Below are positions 24,816-32,234 of a stretch of 64,000 bases of DNA, in pieces. Location of the stretch: IMG/VR virus record IMGVR_UViG_3300007511_000003, positions 1 to 64,000 of that record. One strand, given 5' to 3'. The notes under the pieces are model-generated. The model was not told the origin of the DNA. It made no database searches and was given only the letters and a program-made list of their open reading frames with translations. Within the stretch, counting starts at the first letter, position 1. Every line of letters begins with the position of its first letter. Position numbers and translations under genes: made by a program. Origin of the DNA: a virus.

Positions 24816-25838
24816 ATGTCGGTAGAAGGTGTGTTCATAGGAGACCTCCATCTGGATGGCCTCCGTAAGTTGTTCCCTGACAATCATTTGGACCTACAAA
24901 TGGCAGAGTTCCGCAAACCACTGAGGTATGCGGTTGAACTCGGTCTCAACTTTGTTATCCTTGGTGGGGACATTTCCCACAATACTAGGCTTTCATACGA
25001 AGCCCAAATGGCGTTCCTTGAGGTCCTCCACGAGTACGATGGAACGTTAGACATCCATGTTATCCTGGGTAACCATGACGTTCGGAACAAAGACCTCCAC
25101 AGCCTACAACCACTTGTACAATTATGCAGGATGGAGAAATTTCGTACCATCTACATTTATGACCGTCCTAACCGTATCCAGTTGGATGGAACGGTCATTA
25201 ACTTTCTTCCTTTTCCCTATGACTGTCCTCCTTTTTCCTTGGGACCCACGGTTAATATTGGGCACTTAGAAACAACAGGTGCCCGCCGAGATAATGGCCA
25301 ACGGATTACCAAGGGTTGGCGTCCTACGAGAGACCAAGACATCTGGTTAATGGGGCACCTCCATCTCAAGCAAAAGACGGGTAATGTGTGGTACCCCGGC
25401 ACGCTCTACCAGATGAACTTTGGGGAACCCTTACCCAAGGGATGGATGCACTTTATTCTGGATACACGTAATAACCAGATTGACGCTGACATAACGTGGA
25501 TCCAGAACGAACCAGCGTTTCGCCTAGTTAACTTGTCCATCGAGGTAGAGGCAGACCTAGATAAAATTGAGTCCAATCCATTACACCGATACAAGCTATG
25601 GTTGAAGAGTGGTGTAGTATTACCTCCTGGCTTCCTGACAGCCCATCCAAACGTCTACAACGTTGTTGGGTACAAACATCGGCAAGAACTCTTATCCCTT
25701 GAGGATACGGCCGTAGATGGTCCGCAATGGGATCTCCTGACAGGGCTGGATGTTTTCCTGAAGGATAAGGGAGCTACACGGTCCCAAATTCGTCGGGGAC
25801 AACAATTAATAGAAAGCTTCTTAAAGGACGCGACATGA
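24816..25838 (+). CDS. gp47/SbcD-like nuclease (calcineurin-type phosphoesterase)
   Basis: 340 residues. Metallophosphoesterase motifs: GDLHLDG at 9-15, GGDISHN near 50-56, GNHDVR at 85-90 and GHLHLKQ near 175. This is the Mre11/SbcD fold. With the gp46-like ATPase at 29236 it should form the recombination exonuclease that resects DNA ends and, in T4-type phages, degrades host DNA. Unusually, the two subunit genes are separated by about 3.4 kb of clamp-loader and small membrane genes. Confidence 0.85.
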   Translation: MSVEGVFIGDLHLDGLRKLFPDNHLDLQMAEFRKPLRYAVELGLNFVILGGDISHNTRLSYEAQMAFLEVLHEYDGTLDIHVILGNHDVRNKDLHSLQPLVQLCRMEKFRTIYIYDRPNRIQLDGTVINFLPFPYDCPPFSLGPTVNIGHLETTGARRDNGQRITKGWRPTRDQDIWLMGHLHLKQKTGNVWYPGTLYQMNFGEPLPKGWMHFILDTRNNQIDADITWIQNEPAFRLVNLSIEVEADLDKIESNPLHRYKLWLKSGVVLPPGFLTAHPNVYNVVGYKHRQELLSLEDTAVDGPQWDLLTGLDVFLKDKGATRSQIRRGQQLIESFLKDAT

Positions 25839-26689
25839 CTGCCAATACTGCCGTTGGATTTACTGTCCAACACATGGAACTCCAAGATGAGGTAGAGGTA
25901 CTTGAGATTGAGTGCCAGCAACTGGAGACCAAGAGAGCCGAGTTTCAAGGGATGATGGACGATCTTGATGGTTGGTTGCAAGCAGAGCTGTCAGAAGAGG
26001 ATGAGATGATAACTCACCTTGAAACCGCCTGCCGTGATCTCTTGGACCAACATCGTAAATTACAGGAGCGACACAACCAAGAGGAACCTAACAAACCACG
26101 GGGGCCAAACTTCGAAACCAATTTTGAAAAGCGGCAGGAAAAGCAAAAGGTTAAACCAAGCTCAGAAGCCAAAAGGTTGTTCCGCCGCATTAGCCTGTTG
26201 TGCCACCCTGATAAAACGCCGGGTAAAACCTGGCTCCACGAATTTTTTAAGATGGCGTCAGAGGCCTACGAGAACAACAACGTCAAAGCTCTGTTGGATA
26301 TATGGGATGGGCTGGTAAAACTAGGGCGGGGTAAGAAAAAAGGTACAGAGGTGAACCTTCCGGACCGTCCAGCCTATGACAGGTTGGTGGCCAGACTCCG
26401 AAAAAGGCACGGCATCTTACTAGGCCGTATCCAAGAATTGCGGGCGGAGATAAATACCCTAGAGAATTCCGAGGGGCACAACAACTGGAAGTTGTGGCAA
26501 ACCCCTGTAGGGAGAGCACACGTCATTGAAAACACACGTGCCCAACTTATAGCCAAGTACCAAACGTTCCAAAAACAGATGGAACGCATCCAAGGGGATA
26601 TAGAGCGGATGAGGAATCCTGAAAAAGTGAACGTCACCTTTGGTCATGAAGGTACCACAGTTAACTGGGGACAATTCTGGAAACTGTAA
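25835..26689 (+). CDS. J-domain protein with coiled coils
   Basis: 284 residues, ATGA overlap with the gp47-like gene. Residues about 10-90 are coiled coil. A J-domain follows: EAKRLFRRISLLCHPDKTPG with the HPD motif near 124-126, and LHEFFKMASEAYENNN. The C-terminal half is again coiled coil. The HPD motif predicts stimulation of host DnaK. Phage J-proteins may help replication-complex remodelling. The stop TAA is part of a TGTAAATT motif that precedes the clamp-loader gene. Confidence 0.8.
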   Translation: MTANTAVGFTVQHMELQDEVEVLEIECQQLETKRAEFQGMMDDLDGWLQAELSEEDEMITHLETACRDLLDQHRKLQERHNQEEPNKPRGPNFETNFEKRQEKQKVKPSSEAKRLFRRISLLCHPDKTPGKTWLHEFFKMASEAYENNNVKALLDIWDGLVKLGRGKKKGTEVNLPDRPAYDRLVARLRKRHGILLGRIQELRAEINTLENSEGHNNWKLWQTPVGRAHVIENTRAQLIAKYQTFQKQMERIQGDIERMRNPEKVNVTFGHEGTTVNWGQFWKL

Positions 26690-26692
26690 ATT
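26685..26692 (+). promoter_or_regulatory. Phage promoter motif (TGTAAATT) before the clamp-loader gene
   Basis: TGTAAATT at 26685-26692 overlaps the stop codon of the J-domain gene and lies 37 bases before ATG 26729. One mismatch to the window consensus TGTAAATA. Confidence 0.5.
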
Positions 26693-26728
26693 AAAGGTAT
26701 ATGAACACAAAGCCGTAGGAGCCGAGAT

Positions 26729-27409
26729 ATGCCACCAGTAAAAGGATGGGCCCAGAAGTACAGGCCCCAAAAGTTAAGCCAAGTCGCAGGTCAAAAGTCT
26801 ATTGTTACCACGTTTCGGGGTAACATTGAAAAGGGTGAGATTCCCAGCGCCTACCTTCTGACAGGTCCAAGTGGATGTGGTAAAACCACCATCGGTCGGT
26901 TGATCGCCAAATACCTGAACTGTACAGAGATGACAGGGTGTGGTAAATGTGATTCCTGCGTCGCCTTACAGGAAGGCCGCCATCCTGATATCGAAGAGTT
27001 CAACATGGCAGACAGCCGGAAGATCGAGGACGTTCGTAACTTAATCGCCCGCAGTAGATTTATGTCCACCCATCGCCTCCGTGTCTTTATCCTTGACGAA
27101 TGTTTCCCTCCAGACGCGGAGGTAGAGGTGGCCCCTGATCAGTGGGCCACCATCGAGGATATTTGTCAAAATCCTGATAGATACCCAGAGGTGTTATCCT
27201 ATGATACAAAGGTAGGTAGGATAGAGGCCCAACCTGTAATTAGCAGGACACCAAAGGAAGCCAAGCCCGATCAAATGGTACGTGTCGATCTTGAGGATGG
27301 ATCCCATCAAGACTGCACGGATACACATAAGTGGTGGTCTGTCACGCGTGGACGTATGGTAGAAGCCCAAGAGCTTTTAGAGGGGGAGGAACTTTTGGTT
27401 CGCGATTAG
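26729..27409 (+). CDS. Clamp-loader ATPase (DnaX-like), N-terminal extein plus N-half of a split intein
   Basis: 226 residues. Residues 1-124 are the start of a DnaX gamma/tau-like AAA+ clamp loader: WAQKYRPQKLSQVAGQ, Walker A GPSGCGKTT, a zinc site CGKCDSC, and the beginning of Walker B, VFILDE. Cys125 (codon 27101-27103) starts an intein: block A CFPPDAEVEV and block B with the TxxH motif (CTDTHKWW). The frame ends EELLVRD at TAG 27407-27409 after 102 intein residues. The other half is encoded at 27636. Start set by GGAGCCGA at 26718-26725. Confidence 0.9.
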   Translation: MPPVKGWAQKYRPQKLSQVAGQKSIVTTFRGNIEKGEIPSAYLLTGPSGCGKTTIGRLIAKYLNCTEMTGCGKCDSCVALQEGRHPDIEEFNMADSRKIEDVRNLIARSRFMSTHRLRVFILDECFPPDAEVEVAPDQWATIEDICQNPDRYPEVLSYDTKVGRIEAQPVISRTPKEAKPDQMVRVDLEDGSHQDCTDTHKWWSVTRGRMVEAQELLEGEELLVRD

Positions 27410-27610
27410 ACTCCCGCTGTAAGTAAGGCCTTGTTTAAAATCGGTTTCCCAAATGTATACCACATTGTAACCTGCCAAGACTAGCCGTAATAACCTGTCC
27501 ATAGTTTTGCGGTATAGTGTTTTGGCAGTTACTTTGCGGTTAAATGGGTGGCACTTATGGTCAGGCTTGAATTTGAAAGGGGACCCGTGGTAATGATTCT
27601 CCGATGTAAC
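27377..27610 (-). pseudogene. C-terminal remnant of a Vsr-like homing endonuclease, antisense in the intein gap
   Basis: On the minus strand a frame without a start codon is open from 27610 to TAA at 27379-27377 (77 residues): NHYHGSPFKFKPDHKCHPFN, then TAKTLYRKTMDRLLRL and LAGYNVVYIWETDF. The pattern HG(S/D)P...KCHPFN...T..LY.KT...E/R..L...GYNVV.IWE is that of Vsr-like (EDxHD) homing endonucleases reported between halves of fractured split-intein genes. The N-terminal catalytic half is missing. It overlaps the last 33 bases of the N-half gene on the other strand. Confidence 0.75.
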
Positions 27611-27635
27611 TTATCTAAATTAGTGAGAGGAATTT

Positions 27636-28553
27636 ATGAAAACTGTTAAAGTCAAAAAAGTCACGCGGTTGGGTAATCCGTGTCAACGCGTATATGATAT
27701 CGGTGTCGCTAAGAACCATAATTTTTTCATTCGACCAAAAGGCTCCACAAATAGCGTCCTGGTATCAAATTGCCACCAGTTAACGCCTCAGGCAGAGCAA
27801 GCCCTCTTGAAACCGCTGGAGGATCCTCCAAGTCACGTCCTATGGATTCTTGGCACCACAAACCCAGAGAAGTTGGCGGCTGCCATCAAGGGGCGTTGTC
27901 ACCATTTACCTGTGAAACCTTTAGGGCACCAGTCCATTATTCGACGCCTCCAACAGATTGCCAAACGAGAACGTGTTACTGGCCTCGAGGAACCTCACTT
28001 TAAGGCCATGGCGAATCTGTCAGGTGGTCAGATGCGTGACGCCATTGGTATCTTGGAAAATACCAGTTCCTTCATTGCAGGGCTCGGCACAGATGTTGAA
28101 CCTGAAGCTCTGTCCAAGATTATCGAAGACCAAGCCATCCAAACGGTTGACAGTGTTTTGGATAACATTGCAAGCGCCATCTTGGTAGGTCTGTACACGA
28201 ACAGTACCCGCATAGTGTGCAGAGAGATAGCCAAGACTACGGAGTTCGTGCCCCTCATGCAAAAATTAATGGACCTCAACCAATACATGGTGGACAGGGC
28301 CACGCTCCATTTTGATAGCAGGGGTCAACACCCAGCGGTGTTTGCCAGTGTATCCCGGAAGAACCTGCACAGGGCGATGTTAAAGCGGGAGTTCGACATC
28401 AAGAGGAACCTCGGTCTATTACTACGTGTCCATAATTTAATATTGGATGCTCGGGCTGAGATGATGACCTTTGTAACACCTGAAAGGTCAATGCTGGTTG
28501 CTCGGCTTGGGCGTATGTCAGGTATCCACCGACAACGTTCAAGGAGTAAGTAA
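27636..28553 (+). CDS. C-half of the split intein plus C-terminal part of the clamp-loader ATPase
   Basis: 305 residues from ATG 27636 with GAGAGGA upstream. Residues 1-45 are a C-intein: block F CQRVYDIGVAKNHNFFI and block G NSVLVSN, ending with Asn45. The next residue, Cys46 (27771-27773), restores the clamp-loader sequence CHQLTPQAEQALLKPLED, then GTTNPEKL (sensor 1) and the lid and collar domains. Trans-splicing would yield a 384-residue ATPase with Walker B DECH. Without splicing neither half is functional, so replication should depend on it. Confidence 0.9.
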   Translation: MKTVKVKKVTRLGNPCQRVYDIGVAKNHNFFIRPKGSTNSVLVSNCHQLTPQAEQALLKPLEDPPSHVLWILGTTNPEKLAAAIKGRCHHLPVKPLGHQSIIRRLQQIAKRERVTGLEEPHFKAMANLSGGQMRDAIGILENTSSFIAGLGTDVEPEALSKIIEDQAIQTVDSVLDNIASAILVGLYTNSTRIVCREIAKTTEFVPLMQKLMDLNQYMVDRATLHFDSRGQHPAVFASVSRKNLHRAMLKREFDIKRNLGLLLRVHNLILDARAEMMTFVTPERSMLVARLGRMSGIHRQRSRSK

Positions 28554-28814
28554 ATGAAATGGATGTTAAAGAGCTTCCGTTACATGCAAGCGGAATTACT
28601 ATACGTGTTCCCAGTAATTGTGTTCCTGTGCGGTCTTATTCTTGGCTGGGGTTCCCACGAACATGTCTTTGGTCACAAGTCTCCTAATGTCCTGCATAAA
28701 GACACTCACGTACCTCTAGTAAAAATGCACCGACAACTACAACTTGAACATGAAGAGTGCCTTGAGTGTCATGGTAAACAGGGTGACCCGCATGTAATCG
28801 GGGAAAAGCCATGA
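28554..28814 (+). CDS. Small single-pass membrane protein A with CxxCH motif
   Basis: 86 residues. A membrane segment at about 15-33 (LLYVFPVIVFLCGLILGW) precedes a His-rich loop and a C-terminal CLECHGKQGDPH. The membrane segment shares PxIxFLxGLxxGW with the next two small proteins (28811, 29098). CxxCH is the haem c attachment motif, but a single motif in a phage protein may equally bind metal. It starts right after the clamp-loader stop. Confidence 0.6.
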   Translation: MKWMLKSFRYMQAELLYVFPVIVFLCGLILGWGSHEHVFGHKSPNVLHKDTHVPLVKMHRQLQLEHEECLECHGKQGDPHVIGEKP

Positions 28815-29089
28815 AAGACAGACGCCACGTTATCCGTACCCTGATGGAGCTCAAATCCCTGATACCCATCGCCATATTCATCGCCGGTATGGTATTTGGT
28901 TGGGCTTCCGACCCTGTTGTCAACTTCTCCTGGAAGGGGCATTACCTGTTCCCCCGGAAGGTGTTGAACGGTTGCGTTCTCCATGGCACCCATTATGATT
29001 GTGCAAAGGAGACGGTACTGCGTTGGGCACAACCTGAAGACCTGGTACCTAACAAACCAACCAATCCTGACGGGACTCCAACTAGATAG
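28811..29089 (+). CDS. Small single-pass membrane protein B
   Basis: 92 residues, ATGA overlap with the previous gene. Membrane segment near 15-33 (SLIPIAIFIAGMVFGW), then a periplasmic-type domain with two cysteines (NGCVLHGTHYDCAKE) that could form a disulphide. The PIxxFxxGxxxGW core is shared with the neighbours on both sides, which suggests tandem duplication. Orientation is predicted N-in by the basic N-terminus. Confidence 0.6.
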   Translation: MKDRRHVIRTLMELKSLIPIAIFIAGMVFGWASDPVVNFSWKGHYLFPRKVLNGCVLHGTHYDCAKETVLRWAQPEDLVPNKPTNPDGTPTR

Positions 29090-29097
29090 GTACCTAC

Positions 29098-29217
29098 ATG
29101 CCAACGAAGAGACGACACTATACCCTCAAAACGTTGGTCCATCTCTGGCATCAAACTAACCTCGTGTTACCAATCATATTCTTCCTATTAGGATTGTTTA
29201 TCGGTTGGTGGCTTTAA
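29098..29217 (+). CDS. Small membrane protein C (39 residues)
   Basis: ATG 29098 to TAA 29215-29217. Basic N-terminus (MPTKRRHYTLKTL) and one membrane segment PIIFFLLGLFIGWWL that ends the protein. It shares the P-I-x-F-x-x-G-x-x-x-G-W pattern with the two upstream proteins and looks like the minimal member of the trio. Function unknown; superinfection exclusion or lysis control are possibilities only. Confidence 0.55.
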   Translation: MPTKRRHYTLKTLVHLWHQTNLVLPIIFFLLGLFIGWWL

Positions 29218-29235
29218 TCATGGGAGAGCCGACCC

Positions 29236-31704
29236 TTGATACAGTTCACTCGTTTGCGTTTGGCCAATATTGTTTATTACCGGGAAGCCTCCCTTGACCT
29301 AGACCATCGTGGTCTTACGGTAATCCGAGGCCAAAACTTTAATGTCCCAGCCGGACTCAAGAAGTCCAACGGTAGTGGTAAATCCCTCCTCGTTTCAACC
29401 ATCCCCAACCTGCTGTATTCCAGTTCCCCCATCATCTGGCAAAACAAATCCAGGGCCAAGAAAGACATACACCGTAAAGGTAGCCGGATCCAACTCGATT
29501 TGACCATCGACGGTGACAACTATGAGCTGGAGAAAGGTCAGAGAGGAGCGTCCCTTAAGTACCGGATACACAAAAACAAAGACAACCTAGAACCACGCAC
29601 AACGACTATAGCCGAGGAAATGGTCCAGCAGATCGTCCCTATTAATGAGGAGCAGTTCTGGTCCCTGGTCTACCTTGACAGTCGCAGACCGTTTGTCCTC
29701 CACATGGGTACAGTTGCTCAGCGTATGTCCTTCTTCAGTGACCTGTTTGTTTTAGATGATTTTGACCAGTTGAAGGGTAGGGTACAGAAGCAAATCCGGA
29801 AACTCCAGGCGGAACAAGCGGTGTATGAAAGCCGACAAAAAGACGTGGTTGAGCTAACCAGTAGGGTACAGGATATTGATATTACCCAACTGAGGGTCCG
29901 GCATGACAGGTACCAAAAGGAACTGAAGTCCTTGGTCAAAGGACAGGACCATAGGCACAAGGCTATCGCAGACCTCCGGCTGGCAGTGTCCCACCAAACA
30001 GAGGCACTGGATAAATTATCTGGTTTGACTGCTGAATACCTTGCCTCAATAGACCGCCCAATCACTATATTTGACATGACCGCCTCAGAGTTATTGGAGT
30101 TCCGGGATTCTCTGGGGGCCAAGATAACCGGGTTAGAACAAAAGCATGAAGCACACCAAGAGTGGAGGCATTGGCGCCGATCTACGAAAGCCTACAGAGA
30201 CCAGCTCAAGCATATTACGGGCCAGAAAAAGGGCTTATCAAAGCCTCCAAAAGATGGGCAACAACAGATCGAACAGGACCGGCAACAACGATCTGACCTC
30301 CGATCCAAGTTACGAGAAACGCGAGCCCAGTATGAGAAGGTAGGTCGCCGGATTAAATCCGCCCGCAGAGAACGCAAGCAATACGGGGAGGCGTTGGGTC
30401 GAGTAACAGGTCCGTGTAAGGACCTAGGGCTGGACCTAGAGGAGTTAGGGGTCCAAGGGACCCTACAGAAGTTATCTGGGGTCCTAGGGGACCTACGGGG
30501 GCAGGAACGCGACTTTAAACGTTCCCTTCACTTAATGTCCCAACACATGGAACACGCTGAGGGTGGCCAGTGTACGGTGTGTCAACAGGACTTGTCCAAG
30601 GTTCAAGCGGAATCCATCCATGATACCCTTCGCAAACGTTTGAGCCAGTTACGTGCCAAGCGTAAACGTAGGGAATCTCTGGTACAGAAGCTACAAGAGG
30701 TACCAGAGGTTATTACCTATGACCACCTCAAGGAACAACAGCAGGAACTGAGAGACCATTATAATCAACTATGCAGTCAGAAAGATAAACGAAAGGACCG
30801 CTCCAGAGAGTTCGACAAATGGAGGGCATGGTGGGACCTTGACAACCAGGAACAGGCATTACGTGTACCCAAGAGAACGGGTGAACAAGCGTCGGATCCC
30901 TCTAAAATCGAGAACGAATTAAGGGACCTACGCTGGATGTACGGCCAGCTGGAGTCTTTGGTTTACGTGGTACCCAAGTTGGTGGCCCTGTGGGACCAGT
31001 TCGGTACACGAGACGTGTCCAAATTGCGGGCTAAACGGCAGCATCTGGAACAAAAGGTTGACCAACAGAAAACCCGATTGATGGACCTTCAACGGAGAAC
31101 CCCACGTTTACAGGTCAAGATAGAGCAGTATGAACAGGATACCAAGAGGCTGGCGGACCTGGAGGCGGAGGGCCAAAAATTGAAGGATCGTCTCAAGGAC
31201 CTACCTGTTCTCAAGATGCTGTCTGATGCGTATTCCCCTAAGGGCCTAAAGTCCCTGGTGGTCCAACAGTTGGCAGAAACAGTACAACAGAATATGAACG
31301 TCTATGCTCGACACCTGTTCCATGAACCAACGGAGTTCGAGTTCCAGATAGGACCGAACAAGTTTGACGTGTTGTTTCATAGGGTAGAAGGTAGTAAAAC
31401 GGTGACGGCTGATGTGAGGTCCCTCAGTGGTGCGGAAGGGCGGGCGTTTAATATGCTGCTTTTGCTTGGTGTCCTGCCCCTAATTCCGGCCAACAAGCGT
31501 ACCAACATTCTCGTGCTTGATGAGATGACGGCTAACATGGATGAAGGTGGACGGGACCTGTTTATCCAGGAATTCTTACCCGCCCTCAACAGGGTGATCC
31601 CTCACATCATTGTGGTTACACCAACTGACGAGGAGTACCCACAGGCCCGGGAGTTTGTGGCCCAAAAGAAAGGCCAAAAGATGCGGTTTATCCCTGTTAT
31701 GTAA
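29236..31704 (+). CDS. gp46/SbcC/Rad50-like recombination ATPase
   Basis: 822 residues from TTG 29236; GGGAGAGCCGA upstream supports it and no in-frame ATG is nearby. Walker A SNGSGKS at 44-50. Long coiled coils flank a zinc hook CTVC at about 446-449. The C-terminal ATPase part has LSGAEGRAFNMLLLL (signature) and NILVLDEMTANMD (Walker B and D-loop). It pairs with the gp47-like nuclease at 24816. The rare TTG start may keep levels low. The stop codon lies within the TGTAAATA motif at 31700. Confidence 0.9.
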   Translation: MIQFTRLRLANIVYYREASLDLDHRGLTVIRGQNFNVPAGLKKSNGSGKSLLVSTIPNLLYSSSPIIWQNKSRAKKDIHRKGSRIQLDLTIDGDNYELEKGQRGASLKYRIHKNKDNLEPRTTTIAEEMVQQIVPINEEQFWSLVYLDSRRPFVLHMGTVAQRMSFFSDLFVLDDFDQLKGRVQKQIRKLQAEQAVYESRQKDVVELTSRVQDIDITQLRVRHDRYQKELKSLVKGQDHRHKAIADLRLAVSHQTEALDKLSGLTAEYLASIDRPITIFDMTASELLEFRDSLGAKITGLEQKHEAHQEWRHWRRSTKAYRDQLKHITGQKKGLSKPPKDGQQQIEQDRQQRSDLRSKLRETRAQYEKVGRRIKSARRERKQYGEALGRVTGPCKDLGLDLEELGVQGTLQKLSGVLGDLRGQERDFKRSLHLMSQHMEHAEGGQCTVCQQDLSKVQAESIHDTLRKRLSQLRAKRKRRESLVQKLQEVPEVITYDHLKEQQQELRDHYNQLCSQKDKRKDRSREFDKWRAWWDLDNQEQALRVPKRTGEQASDPSKIENELRDLRWMYGQLESLVYVVPKLVALWDQFGTRDVSKLRAKRQHLEQKVDQQKTRLMDLQRRTPRLQVKIEQYEQDTKRLADLEAEGQKLKDRLKDLPVLKMLSDAYSPKGLKSLVVQQLAETVQQNMNVYARHLFHEPTEFEFQIGPNKFDVLFHRVEGSKTVTADVRSLSGAEGRAFNMLLLLGVLPLIPANKRTNILVLDEMTANMDEGGRDLFIQEFLPALNRVIPHIIVVTPTDEEYPQAREFVAQKKGQKMRFIPVM

Positions 31705-31707
31705 ATA
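31700..31707 (+). promoter_or_regulatory. Phage promoter motif (TGTAAATA)
   Basis: TGTAAATA at 31700-31707 includes the TAA stop of the gp46-like gene and lies 31 bases before ATG 31738. It would drive the small basic protein, the 84-residue protein and the UvrD-like helicase. Confidence 0.55.
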
Positions 31708-31737
31708 GGTAGAAACCAACACACTAGGAGAAACGTG

Positions 31738-31968
31738 ATGCACAATAAACCAATGGATGTTAATCTTCTTCCAGCATTGGCTGGTGGGTTGCAAGGCGGC
31801 ATAGCCATGAATGATGCTCAACGTATGGTGTCCCAGTTGCAGGAGTCTCAAGGAGGTCGGCGCCGTTCTATGTCCACCGGCACCTTGACCGCCAAGCAAA
31901 AGGCCATCCGTAACAAAAAGCGGTGCCAGCAAAAGAAGAGCCGTCGGGCGAACAGACCAAAGAAGTAA
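31738..31968 (+). CDS. Small very basic protein
   Basis: 76 residues from ATG 31738 (AGGAGA upstream; an in-frame GTG is at 31735). The C-terminal half is rich in Lys/Arg/Gln (RRRSMSTGTLTAKQKAIRNK), suggesting nucleic-acid binding. It is the first gene after a TGTAAATA motif. No family recognised. Confidence 0.6.
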   Translation: MHNKPMDVNLLPALAGGLQGGIAMNDAQRMVSQLQESQGGRRRSMSTGTLTAKQKAIRNKKRCQQKKSRRANRPKK

Positions 31969-31971
31969 TCC

Positions 31972-32226
31972 ATGGAGACCTATGTTCGTCGTAAATGGTT
32001 GAACCCGAAAGGGCCCCAGACGAGTTCGGTTACTGCCTTCCACGGCGAGTCCTACTGGGGTAGGACTCTACGACCCACTACATTTCTTAACATCAAGGAT
32101 TGTAACCATTCGGTTAAACTCCACGTCTACTCGGATGATAAACACCACCGGAAGTTTATCAAGAAACTCTGCAGGTTGGCCCGCGAGATTACACGGTTCG
32201 CCGACTGGTTGGAGCGTCAACAATAG
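31972..32226 (+). CDS. Small hypothetical protein
   Basis: 84 residues, basic, with beta-rich start (WLNPKGPQTSSVTAFHGESY) and a helical end (RKFIKKLCRLAREITRFADW). The order resembles small phage proteins of single-domain type, but I cannot name it. It precedes the UvrD-like helicase by eight bases. Confidence 0.6.
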   Translation: METYVRRKWLNPKGPQTSSVTAFHGESYWGRTLRPTTFLNIKDCNHSVKLHVYSDDKHHRKFIKKLCRLAREITRFADWLERQQ

Positions 32227-32234
32227 GAGCCGAC

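Noticed and set aside
27410-27635. + strand gene in the gap between the split-intein halves
   Set aside because: No + strand frame of useful length with a start; the only protein-like signal is on the minus strand.
28745-28795. CxxCH motif in the 86-residue membrane protein as evidence for a c-type cytochrome
   Set aside because: A single motif in a short protein with no axial-ligand context or redox neighbours is not enough; kept only as a note.
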